The notes beneath the pieces are model-generated. The model saw only the letters and a program-made list of their open reading frames with translations, was not told the DNA's origin and searched no databases. The position numbers were made by a program, and so were the translations under genes. A stretch of DNA of 29,651 nt from Treponema sp. (lineage in GTDB: Bacteria; Spirochaetota; Spirochaetia; Treponematales; Breznakiellaceae): NCBI GenBank assembly GCA_031259035.1, contig JAIRLZ010000220.1:1-29651 (forward strand), given 5' to 3'. This document shows positions 1 through 7,748 of this stretch, one piece after another. The stretch's first letter is position 1; each line of letters starts with the position of its first letter.

Positions 1-159
1 ACCTACGGTTGCGAACCTACGGTTCGGGTTAGTTTTGGAACAGGCTTTTGGAGAAAATTGCTCATTCTTTATGGGTTTAGCATGTGCGGTTTATCCAATT
101 TTCTTCAGGGGTAAGAAGCTGTTCCAAAACTGACGCCATAAGGCGCGTTTTGGAACAGC
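1..159. repeat. REP-like palindrome pair, family 1
   Basis: The first bases are the right part of a palindrome cut by the window edge: a twice-repeated GCGAACCTACGGTT-like unit, CGGGTTAG, then the arm GTTTTGGAACAGGC at 32-45. A second, complete hairpin has arms GCTGTTCCAAAAC (118-130) and GTTTTGGAACAGC (147-159) with an inner GCC/GGC pairing. The right arm of the first and the left arm of the second are also complementary, including GAGAAAATTG near 52 and CAATTTTCTT near 96, so a larger fold of 32-130 is possible. Related hairpins occur at 7476-7657, 14719-14781 and 16408-16472. No protein-coding content is supported in 1-288. Confidence 0.75.
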
Positions 160-184
160 CTAAGTTTTTTCAAAATTTGCCGCC

Positions 185-234
185 CTAGGAGTTTGTTGCG
201 CTTCGCGCCCCAAATCGGAGAAAAGGCGTGTTTT
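185..234 (+). repeat. Left copy of 50-bp inverted repeat flanking the hydrolase gene
   Basis: This stretch starts CTAGGAGTTTGTTGCGCTTC and ends GGAGAAAAGGCGTGTTTT. It is the reverse complement, with about three mismatches, of 2384-2433 on the far side of the hydrolase gene. Similarity continues weakly outward (TTTGCCGC) and stops abruptly inward. Either the two copies are members of a dispersed repeat, or they bound a unit that moves or inverts. Confidence 0.75.
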
Positions 235-288
235 GAAAAAGCCGCAATAGCCAATTATTTGAAACAGTCTTAAATAAGGAGTATTAGC

Positions 289-2250
289 ATGGGACGGTTT
301 AAACCCCTTGCGGCATTCATCGCTTGTGTCGCAGCAGCCTTTCTGTCGGCGGGTCTCGCCTCTGTGGTGCAAACGGATTTTGGCAGGATCACCGTCACTT
401 CCGGTTTTTTTGAGACAACCGTTCCTGACGGACCGGCTGGCGACGGCATGGCGGGGCGCATAGCCTACAAGCTCTATGTCCCGAAAGGCGTGGACGCCGC
501 CAATCCCGCTCCGGCGGTTCTGGTGATGCACGGGTATCAGAACGACCGGGAAACTTCCGCGGCCTACAGCATAGAGCTGGCCCGCCGGGGCATAGTCGCC
601 TTGTCGGTGGACCTCTACGGCCACGGGTACACCAGACCCGGCATGAGGGGACGGGGCTGGGGCGCCCATAAACTCACCAATTTGGAAAAGACCGTTTCCG
701 GCCCCCGGCGTTTCCTCATTATGATGACATTCAGCGTCTTGGACTTCTTCCGTCCCGATATATCCCGGGGCGTTACGGACAGTTCCATGGGGGGCAAGGA
801 CGCCTACCGCTTTCTGGAATCCCTTCCTTTTGTTGACGGCTCCCGTATAGGCGTTACGGGACACTCCATGGGAACATGGGCGGCATGGTCAGTGGCCGCC
901 GCCTTCCCCGGTCACAAAGCCATAGCGCTCCAGTGCGGCGAACTTATCCCCCTTGAATATTACGACGCGGGAAACGTCAAATTCAATAATGCGCTTTTGA
1001 TCCAGTCCCGGTGGGACGAATTCGATTACTTCCGGGATTACCAGCGGAATGTGGCGGGACTGGAAAAAACGCCCCTGCGGTACCGGGACTTCATGGGGCA
1101 ATCCACCCCGGTGGAATGGGACAAGACGTACGGCTCTTTCGCCGACGGCAGCGCCCGGCGCATGGAACTTATCCAGAACAACCACCGGCTCGCCACTCAC
1201 GACGGACACGCGCTTGCCGCCGCCATGCGCTGGTTTACCAGCGCCCTGGACGCGCAATCAGAACTGGCTGATTCGAACCATATCTACATGATCAAGGAAG
1301 TGTTGGCGCTCATCGCCATGCTTGCCGCCCTGGTTTCCATGCTGCCCGGCTTCCTTTTCCTTGGAGGCTTCAAATTTTTCGCCCCCCTGATCCAGCCGCT
1401 GGAACGGAAGAATCTCAGGCTTCTCCCCCCAAAAAGCAGAAGAACCACCGCCCTCATCTCTATTCTGGCAAGCGGCTTCACCTTCCCTTTTCTGGGACAA
1501 TTGGGTCACGGACTCCTTACCGTGCCGGAAAACCTCTTCCGCATGACCATAGGCACGGGCTTCATTACATGGCTTACCTTCCTTATGATTGTGTCCCTCA
1601 TCATGCTGATCCACTGGTACAAAAAAGGGGAGGGAAGGCGTATGGGCGTCTCCCTCTACGATCTGGGGCTTGCGGACAGGGCTGACCCCGGTCGTTTCAA
1701 CTGGAGCGTTATTGCCAAATCCGCGCTGGCGGCCTTCATCCTTGCCGGGAGCATGTACCTTCAGGTCTGTGTCAGCGCCGCGCTTTTCCAGCTTGACTTC
1801 CGGTTCATCTGGCCATTCTTCAAGCCTTTTACGCCGGAACGACTGGGGCAGTTTTTTGTCTATCTGCCCTTCTACGCCGCCTTTTTTCTGGTCAACGCCG
1901 GAGCCAAGCTCTACGGACAACTCCGGCTTCCAGAGCGCCGAACCCCTGCGGCCACCCAGCTTGCGTGGTGGGGGTACAGCGTGTTCATCATGCTGGGCGG
2001 CGTGTTCATCATCGTCCTCATTGAGTACATCCCCTTTTTCATGGGTTTGGGTCCCGGCGTGGACCTGATATTTTCTTCCCTTTTCGGCGGACCCTTTATG
2101 TCGGTGATGATACTCCTTATCCCCCAATTCGCGGTGTTTTTCTTCCTGTCAACGTACCTGTACCGCAGAAGCGGCCGTGTCTATACCGGTTCCTTCATCG
2201 TGGCGATACTGGCAAGTTGGGTTCTTTGCGGGGGATCGGCTATGTTCTAG
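289..2250 (+). CDS. Alpha/beta hydrolase with polytopic C-terminal membrane domain
   Basis: 653 aa. The start is set by AAGGAG shortly before the ATG. Residues about 5-28 form a hydrophobic signal or anchor helix. Residues about 50-320 are an alpha/beta hydrolase: a VLVMHGYQND oxyanion region, the nucleophile elbow GHSMG with Ser193, Asp243 in RWDE and His307 in DGH make a plausible catalytic triad. From about 335 on there are several long hydrophobic stretches (roughly seven or eight membrane segments), so the enzyme is an integral membrane protein with the hydrolase domain probably outside the cytoplasm. The substrate is unknown; an acyl ester or peptide is typical of the fold. It is a single-gene unit, spaced on both sides by palindromes and by a 50-bp inverted repeat. 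A weak promoter TTGAAA-N17-TATTTG lies at 233-261. The hydrolase call is firm; specificity is not. Confidence 0.85.
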   Translation: MGRFKPLAAFIACVAAAFLSAGLASVVQTDFGRITVTSGFFETTVPDGPAGDGMAGRIAYKLYVPKGVDAANPAPAVLVMHGYQNDRETSAAYSIELARRGIVALSVDLYGHGYTRPGMRGRGWGAHKLTNLEKTVSGPRRFLIMMTFSVLDFFRPDISRGVTDSSMGGKDAYRFLESLPFVDGSRIGVTGHSMGTWAAWSVAAAFPGHKAIALQCGELIPLEYYDAGNVKFNNALLIQSRWDEFDYFRDYQRNVAGLEKTPLRYRDFMGQSTPVEWDKTYGSFADGSARRMELIQNNHRLATHDGHALAAAMRWFTSALDAQSELADSNHIYMIKEVLALIAMLAALVSMLPGFLFLGGFKFFAPLIQPLERKNLRLLPPKSRRTTALISILASGFTFPFLGQLGHGLLTVPENLFRMTIGTGFITWLTFLMIVSLIMLIHWYKKGEGRRMGVSLYDLGLADRADPGRFNWSVIAKSALAAFILAGSMYLQVCVSAALFQLDFRFIWPFFKPFTPERLGQFFVYLPFYAAFFLVNAGAKLYGQLRLPERRTPAATQLAWWGYSVFIMLGGVFIIVLIEYIPFFMGLGPGVDLIFSSLFGGPFMSVMILLIPQFAVFFFLSTYLYRRSGRVYTGSFIVAILASWVLCGGSAMF

Positions 2251-2256
2251 CAGCCT

Positions 2257-2323
2257 GTTGCGCTTGTAGGTTTTCATGTTTTTTCGTTGAAAAAAGCCAT
2301 GAAAACCACGATGTATGGGTTGC
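2257..2323 (+). repeat. Family-2 palindromic repeat, copy 1
   Basis: Begins GTTGCGCTTGTAGG and ends ATGTATGGGTTGC, with a hairpin between: GGTTTTCATG (2269-2278) pairs with CATGAAAACC (2298-2307), and the inner T-run and A-run also pair. A second copy at 20898-20955 keeps both flanks but has a different hairpin. It starts seven bases after the hydrolase stop and could act on the 3' end of that mRNA, although it has no terminal T-run. Confidence 0.65.
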
Positions 2324-2325
2324 CG

Positions 2326-2398
2326 CGAACCTTCGGTTTGCGAACCGAAGGTTCGACGGAGTTTGAGCGGAAGAAAAGGCGCAAAAACGCGCCTTTTC
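2326..2398. repeat. Two perfect hairpins in the hydrolase 3' spacer
   Basis: CGAACCTTCGGTT (2326-2338) and AACCGAAGGTTCG (2343-2355) form a perfect 13-bp stem around TGCG. GAAAAGGCGC (2373-2382) and GCGCCTTTTC (2389-2398) form a perfect 10-bp stem. Neither is followed by a T-run, so neither is a standard terminator. The GAACC/GGTTC core matches the inner motif of the family-1 palindromes. The rest of the 2251-2540 spacer shows no gene. Confidence 0.75.
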
Positions 2399-2433
2399 TC
2401 CGATGTGGGGCGCGAAGCGCGACAAACTCCTAG
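2384..2433 (-). repeat. Right copy of 50-bp inverted repeat flanking the hydrolase gene
   Basis: Reverse complement of 185-234 with about three substitutions over 50 bases. With the left copy it brackets 2.1 kb containing a single gene. No transposase is encoded between the copies, so this is not a standard insertion sequence. Confidence 0.75.
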
Positions 2434-2567
2434 AAGCTGCGGCAAAACCCGTCCATTGGTCCGCAAAGCCCCTGCGTAGCGCCGCCGCAAAACCCTCATT
2501 CGGGCCGCGACTCGCCGCAACCGGAACGGTACGCGCCATAAAATCTGAAAAATTTATTGATAATTTA

Positions 2568-2596
2568 TTGATAATTTATTAAAACGGCGGTATAAT
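2568..2596 (+). promoter_or_regulatory. Sigma70-type promoter for the small secreted protein gene
   Basis: TTGATA (2568-2573), 17 bases, then TATAAT (2591-2596). It lies in an AT-rich patch holding a repeated TTGATAATTTATT. The predicted start near 2603 leaves a leader of about 150 nt before the gene. Confidence 0.75.
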
Positions 2597-2600
2597 AATG

Positions 2601-2700
2601 AAAGAGACTGGCGTCTCCCAGTGAGAGACAACTGGAACGGCAAGCGGCGTAAATCTGGACGGGTTTGAGGAGGCGGCTGTCGCCGCCGCTTATGAAAAAA
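2601..2700 (+). promoter_or_regulatory. Structured 5' leader with mutually exclusive hairpins
   Basis: The leader holds several complementary segments that cannot all pair at once. GAGAC-TGGC-GTCTC competes with GTCTC-N7-GAGAC, and both compete with CCAGT-N8-ACTGG. Downstream, AAGCGGCG can pair with CGCCGCTT, competing with GGCGGC-TGTC-GCCGCC. This is the layout of a switching leader, but it matches no riboswitch class I recognise and no ligand can be named. Confidence 0.4.
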
Positions 2701-2752
2701 GATAGATTTTATGAAATCAAAACGCTTGCCGGATGATGCAAGGAGGATGGCT

Positions 2753-3223
2753 ATGCGGTTTTCAAAAGTGTTGTTGTTTTCAGTGGGGTTTGTTTGTATT
2801 TTCACCGGAACCGTGTCGGCCCAATATTCACGGGCGGGACTGCAAAGGATGTATATGTCCTATTTAAGCGACGAGGGCTATTCGCCTTCAATCGATTCCG
2901 ATGGCGACGTCGCGTTTAAGAAAGAAGGGCGTCCGTTCTGGATTGAGGTGAACGAAAAGGATTTAGGATATTTCAGGATCGGGTATTTGGCTAATTACGC
3001 TTTGGATTACGAATACGAAGCGCGCCAATTTCCCATCGCTATTGATTACGCGAACAGAAAGACGAAAGTCGCCAAAGTGTATTCCATGGAAGACGGCGGG
3101 CGTTTTATGATATCCGCGGAAATATATGTCACAAACCCCGAAGATTTTAAAGTCGTATTTAACCGGATGATAAACGCGATAAACCAAGCCAGACAAAACT
3201 TTCTTGACAAAATGGAAGAATGA
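2753..3223 (+). CDS. Small secreted protein of unknown function
   Basis: 156 aa from the ATG at 2753. I chose this start because AGGAGG (2741-2746) is six bases upstream and because it puts a clean signal peptide at the N terminus: basic MRFSK, a hydrophobic core, and a TVSA|Q cleavage site near residue 23. An in-frame ATG at 2711 would bury the signal peptide behind 14 charged residues. The mature part of about 130 aa is acidic/aromatic, with a mix of short strands and helices, and ends in a Gln/Lys-rich helix. It has no lipobox Cys and no motif I recognise. It is a single-gene unit with its own promoter, a long structured leader and a terminator, so its expression is probably controlled separately. 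Function unknown; location periplasmic or exported. Confidence 0.75.
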   Translation: MRFSKVLLFSVGFVCIFTGTVSAQYSRAGLQRMYMSYLSDEGYSPSIDSDGDVAFKKEGRPFWIEVNEKDLGYFRIGYLANYALDYEYEARQFPIAIDYANRKTKVAKVYSMEDGGRFMISAEIYVTNPEDFKVVFNRMINAINQARQNFLDKMEE

Positions 3224-3266
3224 CTCGGCGTTGGCGCAAGCCCGCCGCGTCCGCGAAAACCGGCGG

Positions 3267-3292
3267 AGACCGCAGCGAGCGGCGGTCTTTTT
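3267..3292 (+). terminator. Rho-independent terminator after the small secreted protein gene
   Basis: AGACCGC (3267-3273) pairs with GCGGTCT (3282-3288) and runs straight into a T-run. A second GC-rich hairpin (CCGCCG/CGGCGG) lies just upstream. It separates the secreted-protein transcript from dnaE. Confidence 0.85.
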
Positions 3293-3344
3293 CATTGAGA
3301 TACGCGAGGGTTGTCGTCCCGCTTTAATATGATGATTTCCTCAC

Positions 3345-3373
3345 TTGCCTAAAACGCGGTTAAAGGCTATCAT
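3345..3373 (+). promoter_or_regulatory. dnaE promoter placed against the start codon
   Basis: TTGCCT (3345-3350), 17 bases, TATCAT (3368-3373). Only nine bases separate the -10 box from the dnaE ATG at 3383, so the mRNA would start within about three bases of the ATG and lack a Shine-Dalgarno site. Confidence 0.6.
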
Positions 3374-3382
3374 GCTTGCATT

Positions 3383-6300
3383 ATGACAGATTTCGTTCAT
3401 CTTCATGTACACAGCGATTTTTCGTTGTTGGATGGCGCGGCTTCGGTAGAGAGCCTCGCCGACAAAGCCGAAGCCTTGGGCATGAGGCGCCTTGCCATTA
3501 CAGACCACGGCAACATGTTCGGGGCGCTGAAATTCATTGCCGCATGCAAAGAACATGCGGATCATTCGCCGCGCGCCAATCCCATTCATCCCATTATCGG
3601 GAATGAGTTTTACATGGCGCCCGGCTCCCGTTTTGAAAAGAGCGGGTCGGAACATGGAAACAAGTACTACCACCTGATACTCCTCGCAAAAGATGCGCGA
3701 GGTTATACAAATCTTTTGAAATTGACGTCCGCCTCGTATATAGACGGCTTTTACTATAAGCCGCGCATTGATGAGGAAGTTCTGGTTAAATATCACGAAG
3801 GGCTTGTCTGTCTTTCCGCGTGCATTGCCGGTGAGATTCCAAGCCTCATTCTGGAAGACAACATAGAAGAGGCTGAGAAAAAAGCGCGATGGTTTCGGGA
3901 TCTGTTTGGAGATGAGGATTTTTATCTTGAATTGCAGGATCACGGGCTGAAGGAGCAGAAAAAAGCTAACGAGGCGCTCATAGACATAGCGAAACGCACC
4001 GGCATCCCGCTTGTCGTTACCAACGACATTCATTACCTTGAAAAAGACGACTCCGCCGTTCAGGATATTCTCCTGTGCGTCAGCACCCAAAAGAAACGCG
4101 GCGACGCAAAACGTATGCGTTTTGATTCCGACCAGTTTTACTTCAAAACCGGCGGCGAGATGGCGGCGTTGTTCCCCGAATACCCGGAAGCCGTCGCAAA
4201 CACTGTGCGCATCGCCGAACGGTGCAAGACCGAAATTCCCAAGATCAAAACGAAAGACCTTCCCAAATACCTCCCTGAATTCGACATTCCCCTCGGCTTT
4301 AGAGACGCCGACGAGTACATGCGCCACCTTACGTTTGAAGGGCTTGCAAAACGCTATCCCAATTACGGGGAAGAAATCCGCAAACGGGCGGAATATGAGC
4401 TTGACGTCATCATAAAGATGGGCTTTACGGGTTATTTTCTCATTGTGGCGGACTTCATCAACTGGGCGAAGGAACATGGCATCGCGGTTGGTCCGGGGCG
4501 CGGCTCAGGCGCGGGTTCCATTACGGCGTATGCGCTCCGCATCACGGACATAGACCCGCTCAAGTACGACCTCCTGTTCGAGCGATTCCTCAACCCTGAA
4601 CGCATCTCCATGCCGGATTTTGACGTTGACTTCTGCAATGAACGCCGTGACGAGGTGATCCGGTATGTTACGGAAAAATACGGCAAAGACCGCGTGGGGC
4701 AGATCATCACCTTCGGCACGCTCAAGGCGAAGGCCGTCATTAAAGACGTCGCCCGCGTTCTTGACATTCCGCTCTCGGAAGCGAATATGATTGCCAATCT
4801 CATTCCCAAAGACCCCAAAATGACGCTGAAAAAGGCGTTTGAGGAGGAGCCGAAACTGCGGGAATTGGAGGAGAACCCCAAGTATCAGGAATTGTTCTTC
4901 TTCGCCCGCAAACTGGAAGGCAAGAACCGCAACTCAAGCCTCCATGCGGCGGGCATCGTTATTGGAAAGACAGCCCTCGCAAACTATGTGCCGCTGTATA
5001 AAGACCCCAAAACCGGCGGCGTGGCGAGCCAGTACACCATGGACGTCATTGAGGGGCAAGGGCTGGTGAAGATGGACTTTTTGGGGCTTAAAAATCTCGA
5101 TCTCATCAAAAACGCCATTGACCTCATCAAAAAACGGGGCGAAGAATACGCCGGTTTTACCATTGAGGCTATCCCCGAAAACGACGAGGCGACGTTTAAG
5201 ATGCTGGGAGAAGGGAGGAGTTCGGGCATTTTCCAGTTTGAATCTCAAGGTATGCAGAATGTGCTGAGGCAGGCGAAACCGACTAGCATCGAGGACCTCA
5301 TCGCTTTGAACGCCCTGTACCGGCCTGGCCCTATGGACTACATTCCGCAGTTTATTGCGTCCAAATGGGGCAGGCAGCCCATAGTGTATCCGGATCCGTG
5401 CCTTGAAGATATCCTCAAGGAGACCTACGGGGTCATCGTGTATCAGGAGCAGGTTATGCAGGTCGCCCGGCGGATAGCGGGCTACTCGCTGGGGCAAGCC
5501 GACATGCTGCGCCGCGCGATGGGAAAAAAGAAGCGGGAGATCATCGACAAGGAAAAGGCGCCGTTTATCGCGGGCGCGGTGAAAAACGGATTTAAAGAAG
5601 CTGACGCCGACCGCATCTATGAGATTTTGATCCCCTTTGCCAATTACGGTTTCAACAAGAGTCATGCCGCCGCGTATTCAGTGCTGGCGTATCAGACCGC
5701 GTATCTCAAGACGAATTTTTCCGCTGAATTTATGGCCGCGAAACTCACCAACGAGATCTCCGGCACGGACAGCCTGCCCTCCTACATTGACGAAGCCCGC
5801 AAGATGGGGCTTGCCATTGATCCGCCTGACATCAACCGTTCCGACCGGTATTTCTCCGTTGCGGATGGACGCATCGTGTACGGCTTTCTCGGCATAAAGG
5901 GCTTGGGCGAAGGACCCGCTGACGAGATAATTTCCTGCCGCGAAAAAGACGGTCCGTACAAGAGTTTTCTGGACTTCCTTGAGCGTGTGGATATTAAAGC
6001 CGTGGGCAAAAAGGTTGTGGAACTGCTCGCCCGAACCGGCGCATTTGACTCGTTCGGCCTGACGCGGGCTACGCTGGTTGAAAATCTTGAACAGATTGTG
6101 GAATCTTTGCAAAAAAGCAAGGAAGGCAGGGCGTACGGACAGGGCGGTCTTTTTGACGATGAGCCGGAAGATCAGCGGCAGCTCTTTCGTTTTGTTGAAA
6201 AGCCCGAATGGACGCGCATGGAAAAACTCCAAATTGAGAAAGATCTGCTCGGCTTTTACTTTTCTGGCCACCCGATGGATGATTTTAAGCCTATGTGGGA

Positions 6301-7336
6301 GAAGTATAGCGCGTTGAATCTGGCGGATATCGACAACGCCGAAGACGGCATGTACACCATTGTCGGCATGATCAAAGACCTGAAGTCCCATCATACCAAC
6401 AACGGTGAAATGGGGTTCAGCGCGATTGCGGATTACAACGGCGAAATTGAATTGACGCTGTTCGCCGATTCGTGGGCGCGGACAAAGAACAGCCTTGCGG
6501 TGGACAGAGTTGTAGCGGTCCGGGGCAAGCTCAGCGCGTCCGATATGCGGGACAAACCGAGTTTCCTTGTTGACAGCGTACTCAATCTTGAAAAGCCCGG
6601 TCTTACACAGGCGGCTATTGACACCTTTTTCAGCCACCCGCTTGACACGTACCGCGAAGCGTGGGAACAGAACTGTACGTTGAACCTTGCGCAGGCGGCG
6701 GGCGCGAAAGACGGACTTTACATGCTGGCGGGCGTCATCAGGAGTGTAAAGCCGTATCAGACGTCAAAGGGCGGAGAGATGGCGTTTTCTTCCATTGAGG
6801 ATTTTAACGGGCAGATCGATCTGGTGATTTTCTCGGACATGTGGGAAAAATGCCGGAATACGCTTGCGATTGACAAAATCGTCGCGCTCAAGGGCAAGCT
6901 GGACAAGTCTCGCCGTCCCGATAGGCCAAGCGTTATTGTACACGAATTGCTTGATCTGGATCTTTTGCAAAAGGAGGCGGAGTCCAACCCCAAAGAGGCC
7001 GCGAAAAAGGCGGGCGGAAAGAAACCGTCAAAGCGACAGGCGTCCCCGCAGCCAACCACGCCTGCGGTTTCGCAGGCTCCGCAGGTGGAAAAGCCCCGCG
7101 TTCCAACCGTGCATATCAGGCTTACGGAGACCGCTGTGGAAACTGACAGTACGCTCATTGTTTTGCGGGATGTCTTGCTCGAAAAACAAGGTTCCTGCGA
7201 GGTGTACCTGCACGTCCCTGACGCGGAAGGCGAGACGATCATTAGAACCACCTCCCAGATACAAGCGTCCGCCGATGATGTCGCAATTGAAATGTATGCG
7301 CGTTGCGGGGGCGTTGAAAAAGTGTGGGCTGAGTAA
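3383..7336 (+). CDS. dnaE: DNA polymerase III subunit alpha
   Basis: 1317 aa replicative polymerase, cytoplasmic, acting in the replisome. An N-terminal PHP domain opens with HVHSDFSLLDGA and ITDHGN. The palm carries PDFDVDF with Asp414 and Asp416, and the third catalytic Asp is Asp565 in MDFLGLKN. Finger, HhH and OB regions follow. The protein is longer than the usual 1150-1200 aa because the OB domain appears twice: GMYTIVGMIKDL near residue 989 and GLYMLAGVIRSV near 1111, each preceded by a LNLA...DG motif and followed by matching GEM-FS-I-D-NG-I blocks about 122 residues apart. A low-complexity Lys/Pro/Ala linker (about 1205-1240) precedes a short C-terminal domain. No Shine-Dalgarno site is visible; the promoter abuts the start. 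Single-gene unit. Identity is certain. Confidence 0.98.
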   Translation: MTDFVHLHVHSDFSLLDGAASVESLADKAEALGMRRLAITDHGNMFGALKFIAACKEHADHSPRANPIHPIIGNEFYMAPGSRFEKSGSEHGNKYYHLILLAKDARGYTNLLKLTSASYIDGFYYKPRIDEEVLVKYHEGLVCLSACIAGEIPSLILEDNIEEAEKKARWFRDLFGDEDFYLELQDHGLKEQKKANEALIDIAKRTGIPLVVTNDIHYLEKDDSAVQDILLCVSTQKKRGDAKRMRFDSDQFYFKTGGEMAALFPEYPEAVANTVRIAERCKTEIPKIKTKDLPKYLPEFDIPLGFRDADEYMRHLTFEGLAKRYPNYGEEIRKRAEYELDVIIKMGFTGYFLIVADFINWAKEHGIAVGPGRGSGAGSITAYALRITDIDPLKYDLLFERFLNPERISMPDFDVDFCNERRDEVIRYVTEKYGKDRVGQIITFGTLKAKAVIKDVARVLDIPLSEANMIANLIPKDPKMTLKKAFEEEPKLRELEENPKYQELFFFARKLEGKNRNSSLHAAGIVIGKTALANYVPLYKDPKTGGVASQYTMDVIEGQGLVKMDFLGLKNLDLIKNAIDLIKKRGEEYAGFTIEAIPENDEATFKMLGEGRSSGIFQFESQGMQNVLRQAKPTSIEDLIALNALYRPGPMDYIPQFIASKWGRQPIVYPDPCLEDILKETYGVIVYQEQVMQVARRIAGYSLGQADMLRRAMGKKKREIIDKEKAPFIAGAVKNGFKEADADRIYEILIPFANYGFNKSHAAAYSVLAYQTAYLKTNFSAEFMAAKLTNEISGTDSLPSYIDEARKMGLAIDPPDINRSDRYFSVADGRIVYGFLGIKGLGEGPADEIISCREKDGPYKSFLDFLERVDIKAVGKKVVELLARTGAFDSFGLTRATLVENLEQIVESLQKSKEGRAYGQGGLFDDEPEDQRQLFRFVEKPEWTRMEKLQIEKDLLGFYFSGHPMDDFKPMWEKYSALNLADIDNAEDGMYTIVGMIKDLKSHHTNNGEMGFSAIADYNGEIELTLFADSWARTKNSLAVDRVVAVRGKLSASDMRDKPSFLVDSVLNLEKPGLTQAAIDTFFSHPLDTYREAWEQNCTLNLAQAAGAKDGLYMLAGVIRSVKPYQTSKGGEMAFSSIEDFNGQIDLVIFSDMWEKCRNTLAIDKIVALKGKLDKSRRPDRPSVIVHELLDLDLLQKEAESNPKEAAKKAGGKKPSKRQASPQPTTPAVSQAPQVEKPRVPTVHIRLTETAVETDSTLIVLRDVLLEKQGSCEVYLHVPDAEGETIIRTTSQIQASADDVAIEMYARCGGVEKVWAE

Positions 7337-7342
7337 ATCTCC

Positions 7343-7358
7343 CCCGCCGGAGGGCGGG
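7343..7358 (+). terminator. GC-rich hairpin after dnaE, possible weak terminator
   Basis: CCCGCC-GGAG-GGCGGG is a perfect 6-bp stem seven bases after the dnaE stop. It has no T-run, so it may pause or protect the 3' end rather than terminate intrinsically. Confidence 0.35.
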
Positions 7359-7440
7359 CGCCGTAACCTTTGAAAATATGGACGCCAATGAAACAACCTC
7401 TTCCCTTCGCGCAGATTTTTTCGTGGGACCACGCGCCTAC

Positions 7441-7468
7441 TTGACAATTCTTCGCTTTTGAGTATACT
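7441..7468 (+). promoter_or_regulatory. Promoter of the rpsF ribosomal/replication operon
   Basis: TTGACA (7441-7446), 16 bases, TATACT (7463-7468), a near-consensus sigma70-type promoter. The start near 7475 puts all the palindromes at 7476-7657 inside a leader of about 270 nt ahead of rpsF. Confidence 0.85.
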
Positions 7469-7475
7469 AATAAGT

Positions 7476-7657
7476 CTGTTTCAAAACGCGAACCTACGCT
7501 TCGGGCTTGGTTTTGAACAGGCTTTTGGGAAAAGCGGTCAAACGTCCGCTTTTCCCTTTAAATCTAAGGTTGCCGTTTCAAAACTTCAGTTTTGAAACGG
7601 ACTCTGATCAGAGGCTTTCCCAAAACGCGAACTGTGTTCGGGTTAGTTTTGGGAAAG
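7476..7657 (+). repeat. Array of four palindromes in the rpsF leader (family 1 and relatives)
   Basis: (a) CTGTTTCAAAAC (7476-7487) with GTTTTGAACAG (7510-7520), enclosing GCGAACCTACGCTTCGGG; (b) GGGAAAAGCGG (7527-7537) with CCGCTTTTCCC (7546-7556); (c) CCGTTTCAAAAC (7573-7584) with GTTTTGAAACGG (7589-7600) around TTCA; (d) CTTTCCCAAAAC (7615-7626) with GTTTTGGGAAAG (7646-7657), enclosing GCGAAC and TTCGGGTTA. Hairpins a, c and d keep the AAAAC/GTTTT base of the family while the outer stem bases change together. Confidence 0.8.
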
Positions 7658-7704
7658 GCTCATCAAACAACTTTTTCGTAAGATAAGGTTGAGAAGACCT
7701 CTTT

Positions 7705-7722
7705 GTCCATCTTGAGATGGAC
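7705..7722 (+). promoter_or_regulatory. Hairpin just before the rpsF ribosome binding site
   Basis: GTCCATC-TTGA-GATGGAC is a perfect 7-bp stem with a four-base loop, ending 12 bases before the AAGGAGG of rpsF. Its position suits autoregulation of the kind known for S6:S18 leaders, but I cannot identify the conserved S6:S18-binding motif with confidence. Confidence 0.4.
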
Positions 7723-7748
7723 TATTTTATCCATAAGGAGGGTTGCTT

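Noticed and set aside
1..288. Reading the palindromes as CRISPR repeats
   Set aside because: Units are palindromic, irregularly spaced, without unique spacers of constant length, and scattered among genes.
1258..2127. Open frame of 289 codons on the - strand
   Set aside because: Antisense of the hydrolase membrane domain; very rich in Glu, Gly, Lys and His with no fold signature.
2598..2624. Eight-codon ORF at the -10 box of the secreted protein gene
   Set aside because: Its ATG falls one base after the -10 box, upstream of any possible transcription start from that promoter.
3341..4477. Open frame of 378 codons on the - strand
   Set aside because: It lies over the 5' part of dnaE and its promoter; the sequence has no domain features, and dnaE in the other strand is unambiguous.
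5678..6637. Open frame of 319 codons on the - strand
   Set aside because: Antisense of dnaE; no ribosome site and no motif.
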